DNA of 64,000 nt from Novosphingobium sp. PhB165 (GCF_004341845.1 NZ_SLVB01000009.1:1-64000), one strand, 5' to 3'; counted from the stretch's first letter, positions 9,289 to 18,500 are shown. Notes: generated from the letters alone by a model not told the origin. Numbers and translations are program-made.

Positions 9289-9786
9289 CTATTCTTCAGC
9301 CAGCACCAGCACGTAGAACCGCGTGTCCACCGCCATTCTCGGGAAGCTTTCGGGAAGTTCCTGCGGCTCCACGCGGTGAAAGCCATGCCGCTCGTAGAAG
9401 CGGTGCGCGGCAAGGAACTTGTCGGTCGTGCCAAGAAAGACCTCGCGGATTCCGGCCGCTCGCGAGATCTCCAGCAGCCGCGCCAGCAATGCGTTCGCGG
9501 TGCCGAATTCCCGGCCGCGATAGTCAGCGGCAACGAACATCTTGCGCAGCGCGCCCTGCCCTGCGCCAATGTCCTTCATGGCGATGGTGCCGACGATCCG
9601 CCCTTCGTGCTCCGCCACCAGAAATTCGCCCGCGCCGGTCTGATACCAGGCCGGAATCGCACGTAAATCGGGCTGATCGTCGGCGGAAATGGCGATGCCG
9701 AATTCCTCCCGCTGGATGGGGAGGATCACATCGATAACGCCCTGTTCGTCCGACGGGACGAAGGGGCGGATCAGAACAGGGCTCAT
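9289..9786 (-). CDS. GNAT-family N-acetyltransferase
   Basis: A 165-residue GNAT acetyltransferase. It shows the N-terminal beta-strand/helix (LIRPFVPSDEQGVIDVI), an acceptor region, the motif A area (KMFVAADYRGREFGTANALL) with an R/Q-x-x-G-x-like pyrophosphate loop, and the C-terminal FYERHGF motif. The start at 9786 gives a canonical MSPVLIRPF N-terminus; 12 earlier in-frame codons are proline/arginine-rich and unlikely. The acetyl acceptor cannot be deduced. It lies between the DUF2235 and EF-hand genes on the same strand, with gaps of about 50-60 bases. Confidence 0.85.
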   Translation of the reverse strand: MSPVLIRPFVPSDEQGVIDVILPIQREEFGIAISADDQPDLRAIPAWYQTGAGEFLVAEHEGRIVGTIAMKDIGAGQGALRKMFVAADYRGREFGTANALLARLLEISRAAGIREVFLGTTDKFLAAHRFYERHGFHRVEPQELPESFPRMAVDTRFYVLVLAEE

Positions 9787-9845
9787 GCGTACCGGATTAC
9801 GGAGCGGGCCGGGCCGGGACAAGCCCCGCCCGCTCGCATCTCGGC

Positions 9846-10328
9846 TTAGGGCGCTGGATCGGCCTTTGTGGCGGCGTCCTCGGCCGAAACCCAGCCGTCG
9901 TGGTTGGTGTCGTGGTGCAGGAACATGCCCCAGCCGGTCGCAGCGAATTCGGCCGACGTGATGCCGCCGCTGTGGTCGCTGTCGAGAACGCCGAAGCGCA
10001 CATCGGCCTGCCGCAGCTGACGCACGCGCTCTTCCTCGCGCGAGGCTGCCGGTTCCGTCAGCAGCTCCTTTTCAAGGCGTTCGCGATAGTCGCCGACATA
10101 TTCGTCGTGCGAGAGCACACCGTCGTGATTGCGGTCCATCCGCGCGAATTCGGCGTCACGGCCGCGCTGGAACTCGTCCTTGCTGACCTTTCCGTCGCCG
10201 TCGAGATCCTGCTCGCGGATGAAAGTCGCAAGATCATGCGAGGCGGCGTGGGCGGTGCCGATGGCGGCCAGTGAGGCGGCGGCGGCAAGGGCAATTCGGA
10301 TCGTCTTGATGGTCATGGTCGGTCTCAT
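9846..10328 (-). CDS. Secreted EF-hand calcium-binding protein
   Basis: A 160-residue protein with a signal peptide (hydrophobic IALAAAASLAAIGTAHA) and four EF-hand-type loops: DLDGDGKVSKDEF, DRNHDGVLSHDEY, DSDHSGGITSAEF and DTNHDGWVSAED. The loops supply Asp/Asn ligands at positions 1, 3 and 5, so calcium binding in the periplasm is likely. The start at 10328 overlaps the stop of the upstream DUF4198 gene as ATGA, arguing for coupling; an ATG at 10316 would also leave an intact signal peptide. It shares an operon with DUF4198 and is divergent from a heme receptor gene. Confidence 0.85.
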   Translation of the reverse strand: MRPTMTIKTIRIALAAAASLAAIGTAHAASHDLATFIREQDLDGDGKVSKDEFQRGRDAEFARMDRNHDGVLSHDEYVGDYRERLEKELLTEPAASREEERVRQLRQADVRFGVLDSDHSGGITSAEFAATGWGMFLHHDTNHDGWVSAEDAATKADPAP

Positions 10329-11122
10329 TCGCTTACGGAATAGGTCAGGGCATATGTGTAGCTGCGGGCGGGCTCCCCAGCCGTCGCGGCGACGCGGTGG
10401 CGCGTCATTGCGTGGTAGAGACCCGGTCGCGGCGCGGTGACGTGGAAGATCCCCTGCGCGTCGCTGGTCATCAGCGGCAGGCGGACATTCTCGACTTCGC
10501 CGGGCCGCGCCTCCTCAACCTCGACATCGGCATTGGCGAGCGGCTTGCCGTCGAACAGGATCTGGAATTCGGCCGGTTTCCCGGCGTGGATGGCGTCGGG
10601 GTGCGTTACGGCGCGGTATTCGATGCCCTTGCCGGTGGGCGCGAGCACCGTCTGGGTCGGCGTGCCCCGGCTGACATAGGCCTCGGCCTTGGTCACGCTC
10701 TGCATGTCGACCGGCGTGACGCCGGGTGGGAGCGGACGGCGCGGGTCGATGAACTCCCATTGGCCGTCGATAAAAGCCGCCTTGGAAACGCGGCCCTGCC
10801 GCTCGCCGCTGCTGATCCGGTACGTGCCGTCGGCGGGCGTGGGCACTTCGAGCACGGCGAGGTCGCGCAGCATCACCGGCTTGAGCGCGGAGGCCGTGCC
10901 GTCGGGCGCGACGACCTGAAAGCCGTCCGATTGCATGGCGATGGCGGGTACGAAGACGTGCTCGCTGAACGCGGCCTCCACCGTCACGTGGTCCTGCCCG
11001 TCGATCGTGAAGCCATTGGGCAGAAGGTAAGGCGAATGCGCGAGCGCCGATGTCGCGGCGAGACTGGCGCAGAGACCGGCTGACAGCGTGATGGCCGGCC
11101 GGAATCGGGTCAAAAGAGTCAT
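10325..11122 (-). CDS. DUF4198 periplasmic protein
   Basis: A 265-residue DUF4198 protein with a cleavable signal peptide ending around ALAHSPYLLP. The mature part begins with the conserved H-S/D-x-Y-L segment and ends with Ig-like strands (AEFQILFDGKPLANADVEV). The family is secreted, often found beside TonB-dependent receptor genes, and has been linked to metal uptake by association. The start at 11122 follows GAGGGG with 9-base spacing; an ATG at 11131 is in frame but sits directly on that sequence. It heads a two-gene unit with the EF-hand gene, divergent from the heme operon across a Fur-box-like repeat, so co-regulation by iron is plausible. Confidence 0.83.
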   Translation of the reverse strand: MTLLTRFRPAITLSAGLCASLAATSALAHSPYLLPNGFTIDGQDHVTVEAAFSEHVFVPAIAMQSDGFQVVAPDGTASALKPVMLRDLAVLEVPTPADGTYRISSGERQGRVSKAAFIDGQWEFIDPRRPLPPGVTPVDMQSVTKAEAYVSRGTPTQTVLAPTGKGIEYRAVTHPDAIHAGKPAEFQILFDGKPLANADVEVEEARPGEVENVRLPLMTSDAQGIFHVTAPRPGLYHAMTRHRVAATAGEPARSYTYALTYSVSE

Positions 11123-11172
11123 GAGATTCATCCCCTCGAAAGCGAGTGCGCGGCTCGTCTCACATTATCTAT

Positions 11173-11187
11173 TGCGAATCAATAGCA
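11173..11187. promoter_or_regulatory. Fur-box-like inverted repeat between DUF4198 and heme receptor genes
   Basis: The sequence TGCGAATCAATAGCA is an imperfect inverted repeat (TGCGA, 5-base spacer, TAGCA). It resembles the two sites at 20672 and 20716, all upstream of iron-related genes. It lies between divergent genes and could serve both. That the binder is Fur or another iron-responsive regulator is inference. Confidence 0.55.
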
Positions 11188-11329
11188 TTAAGGTAGAGGG
11201 GCGGTTAAGGGCACTTTGGGGGCGCCTGGGGGAACACTCAAAACCACGACCGGCGGAGAACCTCCTCCCTTTGCTCGCCCTTCACTCTCTTATTGCTACT
11301 GCGTCGCATTTGTTAAAAGGAATGAACGG

Positions 11330-13594
11330 ATGAACATGGGTCTGCTGACAGGAACGAGCAGGGCAAGCATCGCTGCCCAAATCGGCACCGGCATCGGCTG
11401 CAAGATCGGCTGGGCGGTGGCCCTCACGCTCGCACTTCCGGGCGCTCCGGTCTGGGCTCAATCGGCCGACCAATCAGCCTCGACAGACAGCGCGGTTCCG
11501 CTCGGCAGCTTCCCGGTCAGGGCAAAGGCCGAGGATACCGACGCCGAAAGCAGCGCGGCCGGCAAGCCCCGCGTCCTTACCACCACCACGACCGCAGAAA
11601 CCCTGCGCGACCGCATGGTCGATAGCCTCACGGACTTCTCCCGCCGCGTGGATGCCGGTGTAAACTTCAACCCCCGCAACATGTCGATCAACATCCGCGG
11701 CCTCGATTCCAACCGTGTACTGACGACCATCGACGGCATCCGCACCCCGTGGCTCGATGACGGCGCGCGCGGCGTGCAAGGCGGCGTCGCCTCGTTCGAC
11801 TTCAACTCGCTCAGCGCCATCGACGTGGTTCGCAGCGCGGATTCCAGCTTCTTCGGCACCGGCGCGCTTTCCGGTACGCTGGCGCTGCGCACGCTGGATC
11901 CCGAGGACTTGCTGACCGACGGCAAGGCCATGGCCGGCCTTTCGAAAGTCACGTACGACAGCGCCAGCGACAGCGTGTTCCTCAATCAGGCCGCCGCCGT
12001 GCGCAGCGGCGACACGCTGATGCTGATCCAGGGCGGCTACCAGAACGGCAATGAGACGAAGAACCAGGGCGATACCGGCGGCACCGGCACCACGCGCACC
12101 GAGCCCAATCCCGCCAGCTACGACCAGCTCAACCTGCTGGTGAAAGTCCACCAATACCTGCCCGGCGGCCACCGCCTTGGCCTGACCGGCGAAATCTTCT
12201 CGCGCGATTACGACGAGAACACGCTGACCAGCATCGGCTCGACCTATTCCAGCTTCCGGACCGACAATACGACCAAGCGCAAGCGCATTTCGGGCAATTA
12301 CGACTATCAGGGCGATGGCGGGGCAGTCCGCGAAGCGCATCTCACCGCATATTGGCAGCGCAGCAATCTCCAGACCTATACGGCGGGCAATCGCCTGACC
12401 GCACCGAAGGGCCTCTATACCCGCGACAGCGACCTGCAGGTGGAGATGTTCGGCCTGAACGGTTCGATCACCGGAGACTTCACGACCGGCCCGCTCTCCC
12501 ACGCAATCACCGTGGCGGGCGAGGCCTATCGCACCAATACCAGCCAATACGCCGCCGGGCAGGACAACTGCACGCCCGCGATCTATTCCTGCTCGTTCCT
12601 TCACGTGAACCAGTCCGACATGCCCGACGTGCGCGGCACCGACATCGGCCTTGTCCTGCAGGACCGCATCGGCTTCGGCACGAACGCGTGGCTGCATGTC
12701 ACTCCGGGCATTCGCTACGACAACTATCGCCGTTCGCCGCAGGACACGCCGAGTTATGCCGAGAACGCCGCGTTCGAGGGGCTCCCCGCCAAGTCGTCCG
12801 ACACGCATTGGTCGCCCAAGGTGCTGGTCGAGGCCGAAGTGCTGTCAAAACTCACGCTCTATGGCCAGTGGGCACAGGCCTTCCGCGCGCCTTCGGCAAC
12901 CGAGCTTTATCTGACTTATGGCGGCACCGGCAGCTACGTCAGCATCGGCAATCCGGATCTCAAGCCCGAGACCAGCAAGGGCTACGAATTCGGCATGCGC
13001 TTCGGCGACGACAAGCGCGGCTTGCGCGTGGCCTATTACCACAACACCTACCGCAACTTTATCGACACGGTTACGACGACCGCCGCCGAGGCCGGCCTGT
13101 CCGGCAGCTATCCCTTCGGCGTGTTCAAGTACATGAACCTCGACCGCGTACGGATCTACGGCATCGAGGCGAGCGGAAACTGGGAGTTTTCGAAGAACTG
13201 GCGGACCTGGGCCTCGCTCGCTTACGCCGACGGCAAGAACACTGCGGACGACTATCACCTGAACTCGATCCCGCCGCTGCGCGCCATTCTGGGCGTGGGC
13301 TATTCGCACGGCAACTTCGGCGCGGACCTCTCCGGCACGGCGGCAGCATCGCGGAACAAGGTCGAGAATCCCGCCTCCGATCTCAACAAGACGCCGAGCT
13401 ACGGCATCATCGACGCCAGCGCATGGATCCGTCCATCCTTCGCAGAGGGCTTGCGTATTCAGGTCGGTGTCTACAACCTGCTCGACAAGACCTACTACAA
13501 CGCGCTCGACCTGCCCGACAGCGGCAGCCTTTCGAAGCTGTTCTATTCGCAGCCCGGCCGCACCTTCAAGGCGACCGCCCTGATCTCGTTCTGA
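11330..13594 (+). CDS. TonB-dependent heme/hemoglobin receptor
   Basis: A 754-residue outer-membrane receptor. It has a signal peptide (to about PVWAQSA), a plug domain containing RRVDAGVNFNPRNMSINIRG and DGIRTPWLDD, and a 22-strand barrel ending in a terminal Phe. The FRAP segment followed by NPDLKPE (about residues 520-550) is the signature of heme and hemoglobin receptors of the HmuR/HasR class. The next gene encodes heme oxygenase, which supports heme as the cargo. The start at 11330 has AAAAGG about 9 bases upstream. A Fur-box-like repeat lies about 145 bases upstream. No TonB/ExbBD genes are present in this window. Confidence 0.9.
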   Translation: MNMGLLTGTSRASIAAQIGTGIGCKIGWAVALTLALPGAPVWAQSADQSASTDSAVPLGSFPVRAKAEDTDAESSAAGKPRVLTTTTTAETLRDRMVDSLTDFSRRVDAGVNFNPRNMSINIRGLDSNRVLTTIDGIRTPWLDDGARGVQGGVASFDFNSLSAIDVVRSADSSFFGTGALSGTLALRTLDPEDLLTDGKAMAGLSKVTYDSASDSVFLNQAAAVRSGDTLMLIQGGYQNGNETKNQGDTGGTGTTRTEPNPASYDQLNLLVKVHQYLPGGHRLGLTGEIFSRDYDENTLTSIGSTYSSFRTDNTTKRKRISGNYDYQGDGGAVREAHLTAYWQRSNLQTYTAGNRLTAPKGLYTRDSDLQVEMFGLNGSITGDFTTGPLSHAITVAGEAYRTNTSQYAAGQDNCTPAIYSCSFLHVNQSDMPDVRGTDIGLVLQDRIGFGTNAWLHVTPGIRYDNYRRSPQDTPSYAENAAFEGLPAKSSDTHWSPKVLVEAEVLSKLTLYGQWAQAFRAPSATELYLTYGGTGSYVSIGNPDLKPETSKGYEFGMRFGDDKRGLRVAYYHNTYRNFIDTVTTTAAEAGLSGSYPFGVFKYMNLDRVRIYGIEASGNWEFSKNWRTWASLAYADGKNTADDYHLNSIPPLRAILGVGYSHGNFGADLSGTAAASRNKVENPASDLNKTPSYGIIDASAWIRPSFAEGLRIQVGVYNLLDKTYYNALDLPDSGSLSKLFYSQPGRTFKATALISF

Positions 13595-13611
13595 AAGGAA
13601 CGCCGCAGACC

Positions 13612-14214
13612 ATGAACACCACTACGGACAACTCGCTGGCACCCAGCCTCGTACAATCGCTCCGGGCCGGGACGCGCGAGATGCATGAACGCCTGGACAA
13701 GGCGATCATGGCCGCCGACCCGTTCGCCAGCCTGCCGGGTTATGCCCGCTTCGCCGAGTTGCAGTACCTGTTCCACCGAGACATCGCGGCGCTCTATGCC
13801 CACGAGGCCTTGCAGTACATTCTGCCGGGCCTTGCCGAGCGGCAGCGCCTCGGCCTGATCGCGGCGGATCTGGCCGACCTTGGCAAGGCATTGCCCGCCG
13901 ATGACATGCCGCCCGCCTTCACGGCGGGCGAGCCGGTCGATGTCCCGACCGCGCTCGGCTGGCTCTATGTCGCCGAAGGGTCGAACATGGGCGCGGCGCT
14001 GCTGCGCAAGGAGGCGGCCAAGCTTGGCCTCTCCGACGATCACGGCGCGCGCCATCTCGCGCCGGCGGCGGAAGGGCCTGCCGCGCACTGGCGGGCCTTC
14101 ACGGCGGGGCTCGACGCCGCCCGGCTGGGCCCGGACGAGGAAGCCCGCGCGGTCGCGGGGGCGAAAGCGGCTTTCGATCGCGTGCGTTCGCTGGCCGATG
14201 CCCGCCTCGCCTGA
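13612..14214 (+). CDS. Biliverdin-producing heme oxygenase
   Basis: A 200-residue heme oxygenase. His25 in TREMHERLDKAI is the expected proximal heme ligand, at the same number as in mammalian HO-1. The distal-helix region with small residues appears as LGWLYVAEGSNMGAALL. The enzyme opens heme to biliverdin, CO and Fe(II) in the cytoplasm, releasing iron taken up by the receptor encoded 17 bases upstream. It overlaps the downstream DUF454 gene by 17 bases. The sequence fits the bacterial HemO/BphO type. No phytochrome gene is adjacent, so iron acquisition is the likelier role. Confidence 0.9.
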   Translation: MNTTTDNSLAPSLVQSLRAGTREMHERLDKAIMAADPFASLPGYARFAELQYLFHRDIAALYAHEALQYILPGLAERQRLGLIAADLADLGKALPADDMPPAFTAGEPVDVPTALGWLYVAEGSNMGAALLRKEAAKLGLSDDHGARHLAPAAEGPAAHWRAFTAGLDAARLGPDEEARAVAGAKAAFDRVRSLADARLA

Positions 14215-14629
14215 GGACGGCAGCGGCACCGAGGACCTGCTCCGCCGGGGCCGGGCCGCGCGCATGGGCTGGCTGGTGCTGGGGCTCGTGCTGGTCGGCA
14301 TCGGCGTGGTGGGGATCTTCGTCCCGCTGCTGCCGACCACAGACTTTATGATCCTGGCGCTGCCGTGCTTCGCGCGCTCGTCGCCGCGGCTGGAGGCTTG
14401 GCTGCTCAATCATCCCCGCTTCGGCCCCGGGCTGCGTGCCTGGCGGGCGGAGCGGGCGATCCCGCGTCATGCCAAGATCGCCTCGTGGATCGGCATGACG
14501 GTGGGGTTCGTCTCGTTCTGCCTGCTTGTGCGGCCGGGTCCGCTCGTGGCGCTACCGGTAGCGGCAGTCCTGCTCGCCTGCGCCATCTGGGTGGGGCGGC
14601 GGCGCGAGCCGAGCGGGGACAGCACTTAA
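14198..14629 (+). CDS. DUF454 (YbaN-type) inner-membrane protein
   Basis: A 143-residue DUF454 protein. It contains the family motif GxxGxxxPxLPTTxFxxLA (seen as GIFVPLLPTTDFMILALPCF), then CFARSSPRLEAWLLNHPRFG, and two further hydrophobic helices near the C-terminus. Proteins of this family are often encoded next to heme oxygenase or heme receptor genes, but their function is unknown. The start at 14198 overlaps the heme oxygenase gene by 17 bases; a shorter form starting at 14264 is possible. Its position makes it the third gene of a heme-uptake operon. Confidence 0.8.
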   Translation: MPASPEDGSGTEDLLRRGRAARMGWLVLGLVLVGIGVVGIFVPLLPTTDFMILALPCFARSSPRLEAWLLNHPRFGPGLRAWRAERAIPRHAKIASWIGMTVGFVSFCLLVRPGPLVALPVAAVLLACAIWVGRRREPSGDST

Positions 14630-14696
14630 ACGTCGGACGACGTGGACGATCTCGGATGCGCTCAGTGTCGAGGGATGAGTTCCCGGTTTCAAACCT

Positions 14697-14787
14697 CGTC
14701 GCCCCCGCGCGGGCGGGGGCCCCGCTTCTTTGCGACCTCTCGTCCTGCACAGCGAAAGCGGGGTCCCCGCCTTCGCGGGGATGACGG
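14697..14787. repeat. Dispersed inverted repeat, type B (GC-rich, GGGGNCCCCGC arms)
   Basis: Left arm CGTCGCCCCCGCGCGGGC... continues to CCCCGCTT. The right arm begins AAGCGGGGTCCCCGCC and ends in CGCGGGGATGACG. The arms are about 28 bases apart and can fold into a long hairpin in the gap between the heme operon and the convergent sortase gene. It may act as a terminator for either unit, but I read it mainly as a mobile palindromic repeat. Confidence 0.75.
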
Positions 14788-14815
14788 GTTGAGGTTGGCG
14801 GACTTCGCTTTCCCA

Positions 14816-15421
14816 TCAGGACGAGATCCGCTCCGCATGAAGCACATAGCGCCACGGCCCATGCCGCACGGCGTCGAAGGGATAGCACGTCACCAGATCC
14901 AGCCGCTCGCCCGCGCCTGCATCGGGCACGGCATAGCGATCCCACCGCACCACATCGGCCCCGGTCACCCGGTAACGACGCTCCAGTCCCTCGCGGGTCT
15001 GCACGGTGATGAGATCACCCTTGTGGACATCGCGCAGGAAGCGGAAGTGCGTGTCGCGATGGGCAGCGACCACGGCGGTTCCCTCCTTCCCGAAGGCCGC
15101 GCCGCCCGGAAGCAGGGTGGGTCCGAACGCCATGGCCTGCCCCGATCCGCTGTCCAGCACCACCCGCGCCGCACCGAGGCGAGGTACCGAGAGCCGGGCG
15201 AGCGGGGTCATGTCCGCCCAGGCCCAGGGCCGCTGCGGCGTGTGGTTGGCAAGGCTGCGCTCGAAAGCCCGCTCCAACAGGACTTGCGCGGCCATGGCCT
15301 TGGCGGGAACATAAAGTCCCCGCCCGGTCTCCGCCGCGCCTGCAAGGCACAGTCCGGCCAGCAGCAAAACGAGGAGGCCGCGCCCGCGCGCAGCCTCCTT
15401 CACACGTGCGAGCCCGATCAT
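14816..15421 (-). CDS. Class GN sortase
   Basis: A 201-residue sortase of the Gram-negative (class GN, marine proteobacterial) type. It has one N-terminal membrane anchor (about residues 14-31) and a periplasmic catalytic domain with His121 in VVAAHRDTHF, Cys179 in LVTCYPF and a C-terminal Arg in WRYVLHAER. It would cleave the sorting signal of the protein encoded directly upstream, which it overlaps by four bases (ATGA). Dedicated one-sortase/one-substrate pairs of this kind are a known theme in proteobacteria, though their role is poorly understood. Confidence 0.9.
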   Translation of the reverse strand: MIGLARVKEAARGRGLLVLLLAGLCLAGAAETGRGLYVPAKAMAAQVLLERAFERSLANHTPQRPWAWADMTPLARLSVPRLGAARVVLDSGSGQAMAFGPTLLPGGAAFGKEGTAVVAAHRDTHFRFLRDVHKGDLITVQTREGLERRYRVTGADVVRWDRYAVPDAGAGERLDLVTCYPFDAVRHGPWRYVLHAERISS

Positions 15422-17559
15422 GCCGTCCTCCGGCGCAGCAGGAGAGCAAACCCGGCAAGACCCGCCAGCAGCAGCGCCAGCCCCTTGCCCACCATGCCAA
15501 CGAAGCCGGTGGCGGTCTGCGGCAGGTCGAGCGCCTGGGCCTGCATGGCGGAAAGGTCATCCGAACCCACCCGCGACTGCACGGCATCGTGCCCGAACAG
15601 CGTGTCGAAATCCCAGCCTGCCGGCAGATTGATCGGCAATTCCTCACGCGTCAGCCGCGCACCGGCGGGCCGCGAAGGCGTCTCGTCCACGGCGACGAGG
15701 CTGGTGCGGCTGGTGACCAGCCCGCTCTCCATGCCGATCCGCTCGACTTCGGCATCGGCCTGCGCGTCCTCCATCTGGCCGAGGGCGCGGTCCGCCTCGA
15801 TGTCGGTGATGCGGCGGTGGGCCCAGAGCTTTTCGATCGCGGGACTGGGCAGCGCGCTGGCCAGATCGACCCGCCGCTCCCAGCGCTTGCCGCCGATCGT
15901 GCCGCTCACCGTCAGCGTGCCGGCAAGATGCCCGGTCCGGCCGACAAGGACCAGCGGCCGCCCGGCATAGACATCGGGAAGGCGCGCAGGCGTGAGATCC
16001 AGCGTCCCGCCCTCGACCCGCACCGACAGGTCGCGCATGGCCGGATGGCTGAGCACGTCGATCAGTGGCATCATCTTCGCGGCCACTTCGGCCGGGGTGC
16101 CGACATGGGTGTAGACGCCGCCGCCGAAGGTCGACATGCGCTCCATCAGATAGTCGTTCGGCGCCGAGCCGATGCCGACCATGAAGACATGGCTGCGCCC
16201 GCCGTCGGCACCGATCGCGGCCATCATCTCGCGCTCGTTGGAGATCTCGCCATCGGTGAGGAACACGATCTGGCGCAGCGCATCGGCGCCGCCGCCGGTT
16301 CCCGCATCCTCCAGCGCGGCCTTGAGCGCGGGCAGCATCTCGGTGCCGCCGCGTGCCTCCAGCGATTCCGCGAAACGCTTGGCCAGCGCCACCTGATCGG
16401 GCGTGGCGGCCACGCTGTGGTCGAACAGGCGGGTCATGGTGTCGTCGAAGCGGATCACGTTGAAGTGGTCCTGTGGGCGTAGCGTGCCGAGCGCGTGGAT
16501 CAGGCTGGCCTTGGCCTCGTCCATCGAGTCCCCGCCCATCGAGCCGCTGTTGTCGATCACGAAGACCATCTCGCGCGGGGGCGTGGGCAAGTTGGAGAGA
16601 TCGGCGGGCGGCGTGACCGAGGCCATCACGAAGTCGCCCTTGTCGGTGTGCTGGGCGAAGAGCCCCAGCGTCGGATCGGCCGAGGCCGAGCGCCATTCCA
16701 GCACGAAGTCGCGGTCGGCCGGGACGCTTTCGGCAAGACGGACGGTGCGGTCGTCCAACGGGCCGGTGATGTTCACCTTGTGATAGCGGCTGATGAGGTT
16801 GGCGACATCGAAGCCGGGGGCGAGGCGAACCGAGATCGACGTGGGATTGAGCCCCGAACCCACCTTGGGGTCGAGCACCGGCGCCGCGGTCACGGCATTG
16901 GCATCCTCCACCGCGGGCGCCGAAGTCAGCGTGTGCGGCGGCGTGTAACGCGGGCCGACCACCAGCGGCAGGCGCAGCGAGAACGTGCCGTTCGCCTGCG
17001 TGACCGGGGCCTGATATTCGATGGCGATCAGCACCGTCTCGCCGGGGCCGACATTGGCGACCATTGTAGTGAACATGTTGGGCCGCTGCTGTTCGACAAG
17101 ACCGGCCTTGCGGCCGCTGGCCTTGGCCGCCTCATAGGTCTCACGCGCCTTCTCGCGCGGCTGGACATGGCCCACGATCACGCGCTGGCCCACCACCATC
17201 TTCAGCGAGTCCACCGCTCCGTCCTGCGGCAGCGGATAGAGGTAATGCGCCTCCATCCACTTGCCCGAGGTGTTGCGGAAGGCCTGCGTCACGCGCACGC
17301 GGGCCACTTGGCCAGTCACCGTCACGTCCATGTCGGTGCCGAGGCGAACGGCGGGCAAGCTCTCGGCAATGCCCTGCCCGCGCAGCATCAGGGTGCCGGC
17401 AGCGGGCCCGTCGTCAGTGGCGGCGTCTTCGGCTTCGTCGGCGGCAAGGGCGGCGGTGGACTGGACCGCGACGGCGGCCGGAGCGCCCAGCGCCAGCACG
17501 ACGGCAGGGATCAGCGCGCCCCGAAAGGCGAGAGGGCGGAAAGCGGGTGATTGCGGCAT
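15418..17559 (-). CDS. Sortase substrate with VIT and von Willebrand A domains
   Basis: A 713-residue exported protein. The order is a signal peptide (to about residue 40), a VIT domain (about 55-185, including HYLYPLP), a vWA domain (about 330-500) with the metal-site motif DNSGS at 336-340, and a C-terminal sorting signal. The signal reads LPQTA at 679-683, then a hydrophobic helix and RRRTA at the very end, so it is an LPxTG-like tripartite signal. It matches the marine proteobacterial sortase target protein family. RBS AAGGAG precedes the start. The vWA domain suggests metal-dependent protein binding at the cell surface. Confidence 0.9.
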   Translation of the reverse strand: MPQSPAFRPLAFRGALIPAVVLALGAPAAVAVQSTAALAADEAEDAATDDGPAAGTLMLRGQGIAESLPAVRLGTDMDVTVTGQVARVRVTQAFRNTSGKWMEAHYLYPLPQDGAVDSLKMVVGQRVIVGHVQPREKARETYEAAKASGRKAGLVEQQRPNMFTTMVANVGPGETVLIAIEYQAPVTQANGTFSLRLPLVVGPRYTPPHTLTSAPAVEDANAVTAAPVLDPKVGSGLNPTSISVRLAPGFDVANLISRYHKVNITGPLDDRTVRLAESVPADRDFVLEWRSASADPTLGLFAQHTDKGDFVMASVTPPADLSNLPTPPREMVFVIDNSGSMGGDSMDEAKASLIHALGTLRPQDHFNVIRFDDTMTRLFDHSVAATPDQVALAKRFAESLEARGGTEMLPALKAALEDAGTGGGADALRQIVFLTDGEISNEREMMAAIGADGGRSHVFMVGIGSAPNDYLMERMSTFGGGVYTHVGTPAEVAAKMMPLIDVLSHPAMRDLSVRVEGGTLDLTPARLPDVYAGRPLVLVGRTGHLAGTLTVSGTIGGKRWERRVDLASALPSPAIEKLWAHRRITDIEADRALGQMEDAQADAEVERIGMESGLVTSRTSLVAVDETPSRPAGARLTREELPINLPAGWDFDTLFGHDAVQSRVGSDDLSAMQAQALDLPQTATGFVGMVGKGLALLLAGLAGFALLLRRRTA

Positions 17560-17714
17560 GACAGGCTCCTTGGATGTTCGGGAGCCCTCCCTCTATGCGC
17601 ATGGCGGTGCGCACAGCCACGAGCACTATTGGCCGGTTCCGCACGCGTGCGCAAATTGCGCCTGTTGACGCAGGCATTGACGGAATGTGCGCATTTGTGC
17701 GGAAATAGGCAGAC

Positions 17715-18500
17715 ATGACGACACCCCAGACCGACCTGCCGGATTCCGCCCCGATCGCTCCCGAAAGCGCAGAGGCCGCGCGCCTCGTCCGCGAGGAGAT
17801 CGCGCGGCGGCGCATGTCCCGTCAGGCGCTGGCCGACATGGCGCGGATCAGCCTCTCGACGCTGGAAAAGGCACTGGCGGGCAAGCGCCCTTTCACGCTG
17901 GCGACATTGCTGCGGATCGAGGAAGCGCTGGGCGTAAACCTGCGCCCCGGCACCATCCCGGGCACGCCTGCACCACTGCCTGGCGCCGGAGATGTCGCCC
18001 CCGAAGCATTGGGCGCCTATGCCCGCTCGGCCGTGGCCTGGCTGGAAGGCCGCTACCTGACCTTGCGCCCCAGCTTCGGCACGCCGGGCAGCCTGTTCGC
18101 CTATCTGACGACAATCCGGTGGGACAGCGCCAAGGCCTGCCTCGCTTTCGCCGAATCCGGCCGGTCAGACGCGCGTTTCGAGCAGGCGGGGCAAGTCTCG
18201 ATGCCCAACCTTTCCGGCCATATCTACCTCGTGACCAACGAGCAGGGGCAATACCGCCTCGCCATCCTCTCGCGCCCGACCATCGATGGCGGGCTGTTCG
18301 GCATTCTCACCACGCTGGAAGTGGGCAAGGGCTCCCAGCTCGTTCCGGCCGCCGCGCCGCTCGCCCTGCGCAAGCTGGCCGAGGGTGAGGACGTGGCGCT
18401 GGGGCTGGTAACGCCCGAGATGCCGCATTTCGCGCCCTATCGCGAGATGCTCGGCCGCGCGACCGACGACGACTACGCGCGGGTGCACATGCCCGGCTGA
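17715..18500 (+). CDS. XRE-family HTH transcriptional regulator
   Basis: A 261-residue protein with an XRE/Cro-type helix-turn-helix at about residues 20-75 (SRQALADMARISLSTLEKAL, then GKRPFTLATLLRIEEALG). The C-terminal domain (about 95-260) has no family I can name; it is rich in aromatic and beta-strand-like segments and may bind a ligand. It is transcribed divergently from the sortase operon across 155 bases, so control of that operon is plausible but inferred. It ends one base before the stop of a convergent DUF3325 gene. Confidence 0.8.
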   Translation: MTTPQTDLPDSAPIAPESAEAARLVREEIARRRMSRQALADMARISLSTLEKALAGKRPFTLATLLRIEEALGVNLRPGTIPGTPAPLPGAGDVAPEALGAYARSAVAWLEGRYLTLRPSFGTPGSLFAYLTTIRWDSAKACLAFAESGRSDARFEQAGQVSMPNLSGHIYLVTNEQGQYRLAILSRPTIDGGLFGILTTLEVGKGSQLVPAAAPLALRKLAEGEDVALGLVTPEMPHFAPYREMLGRATDDDYARVHMPG

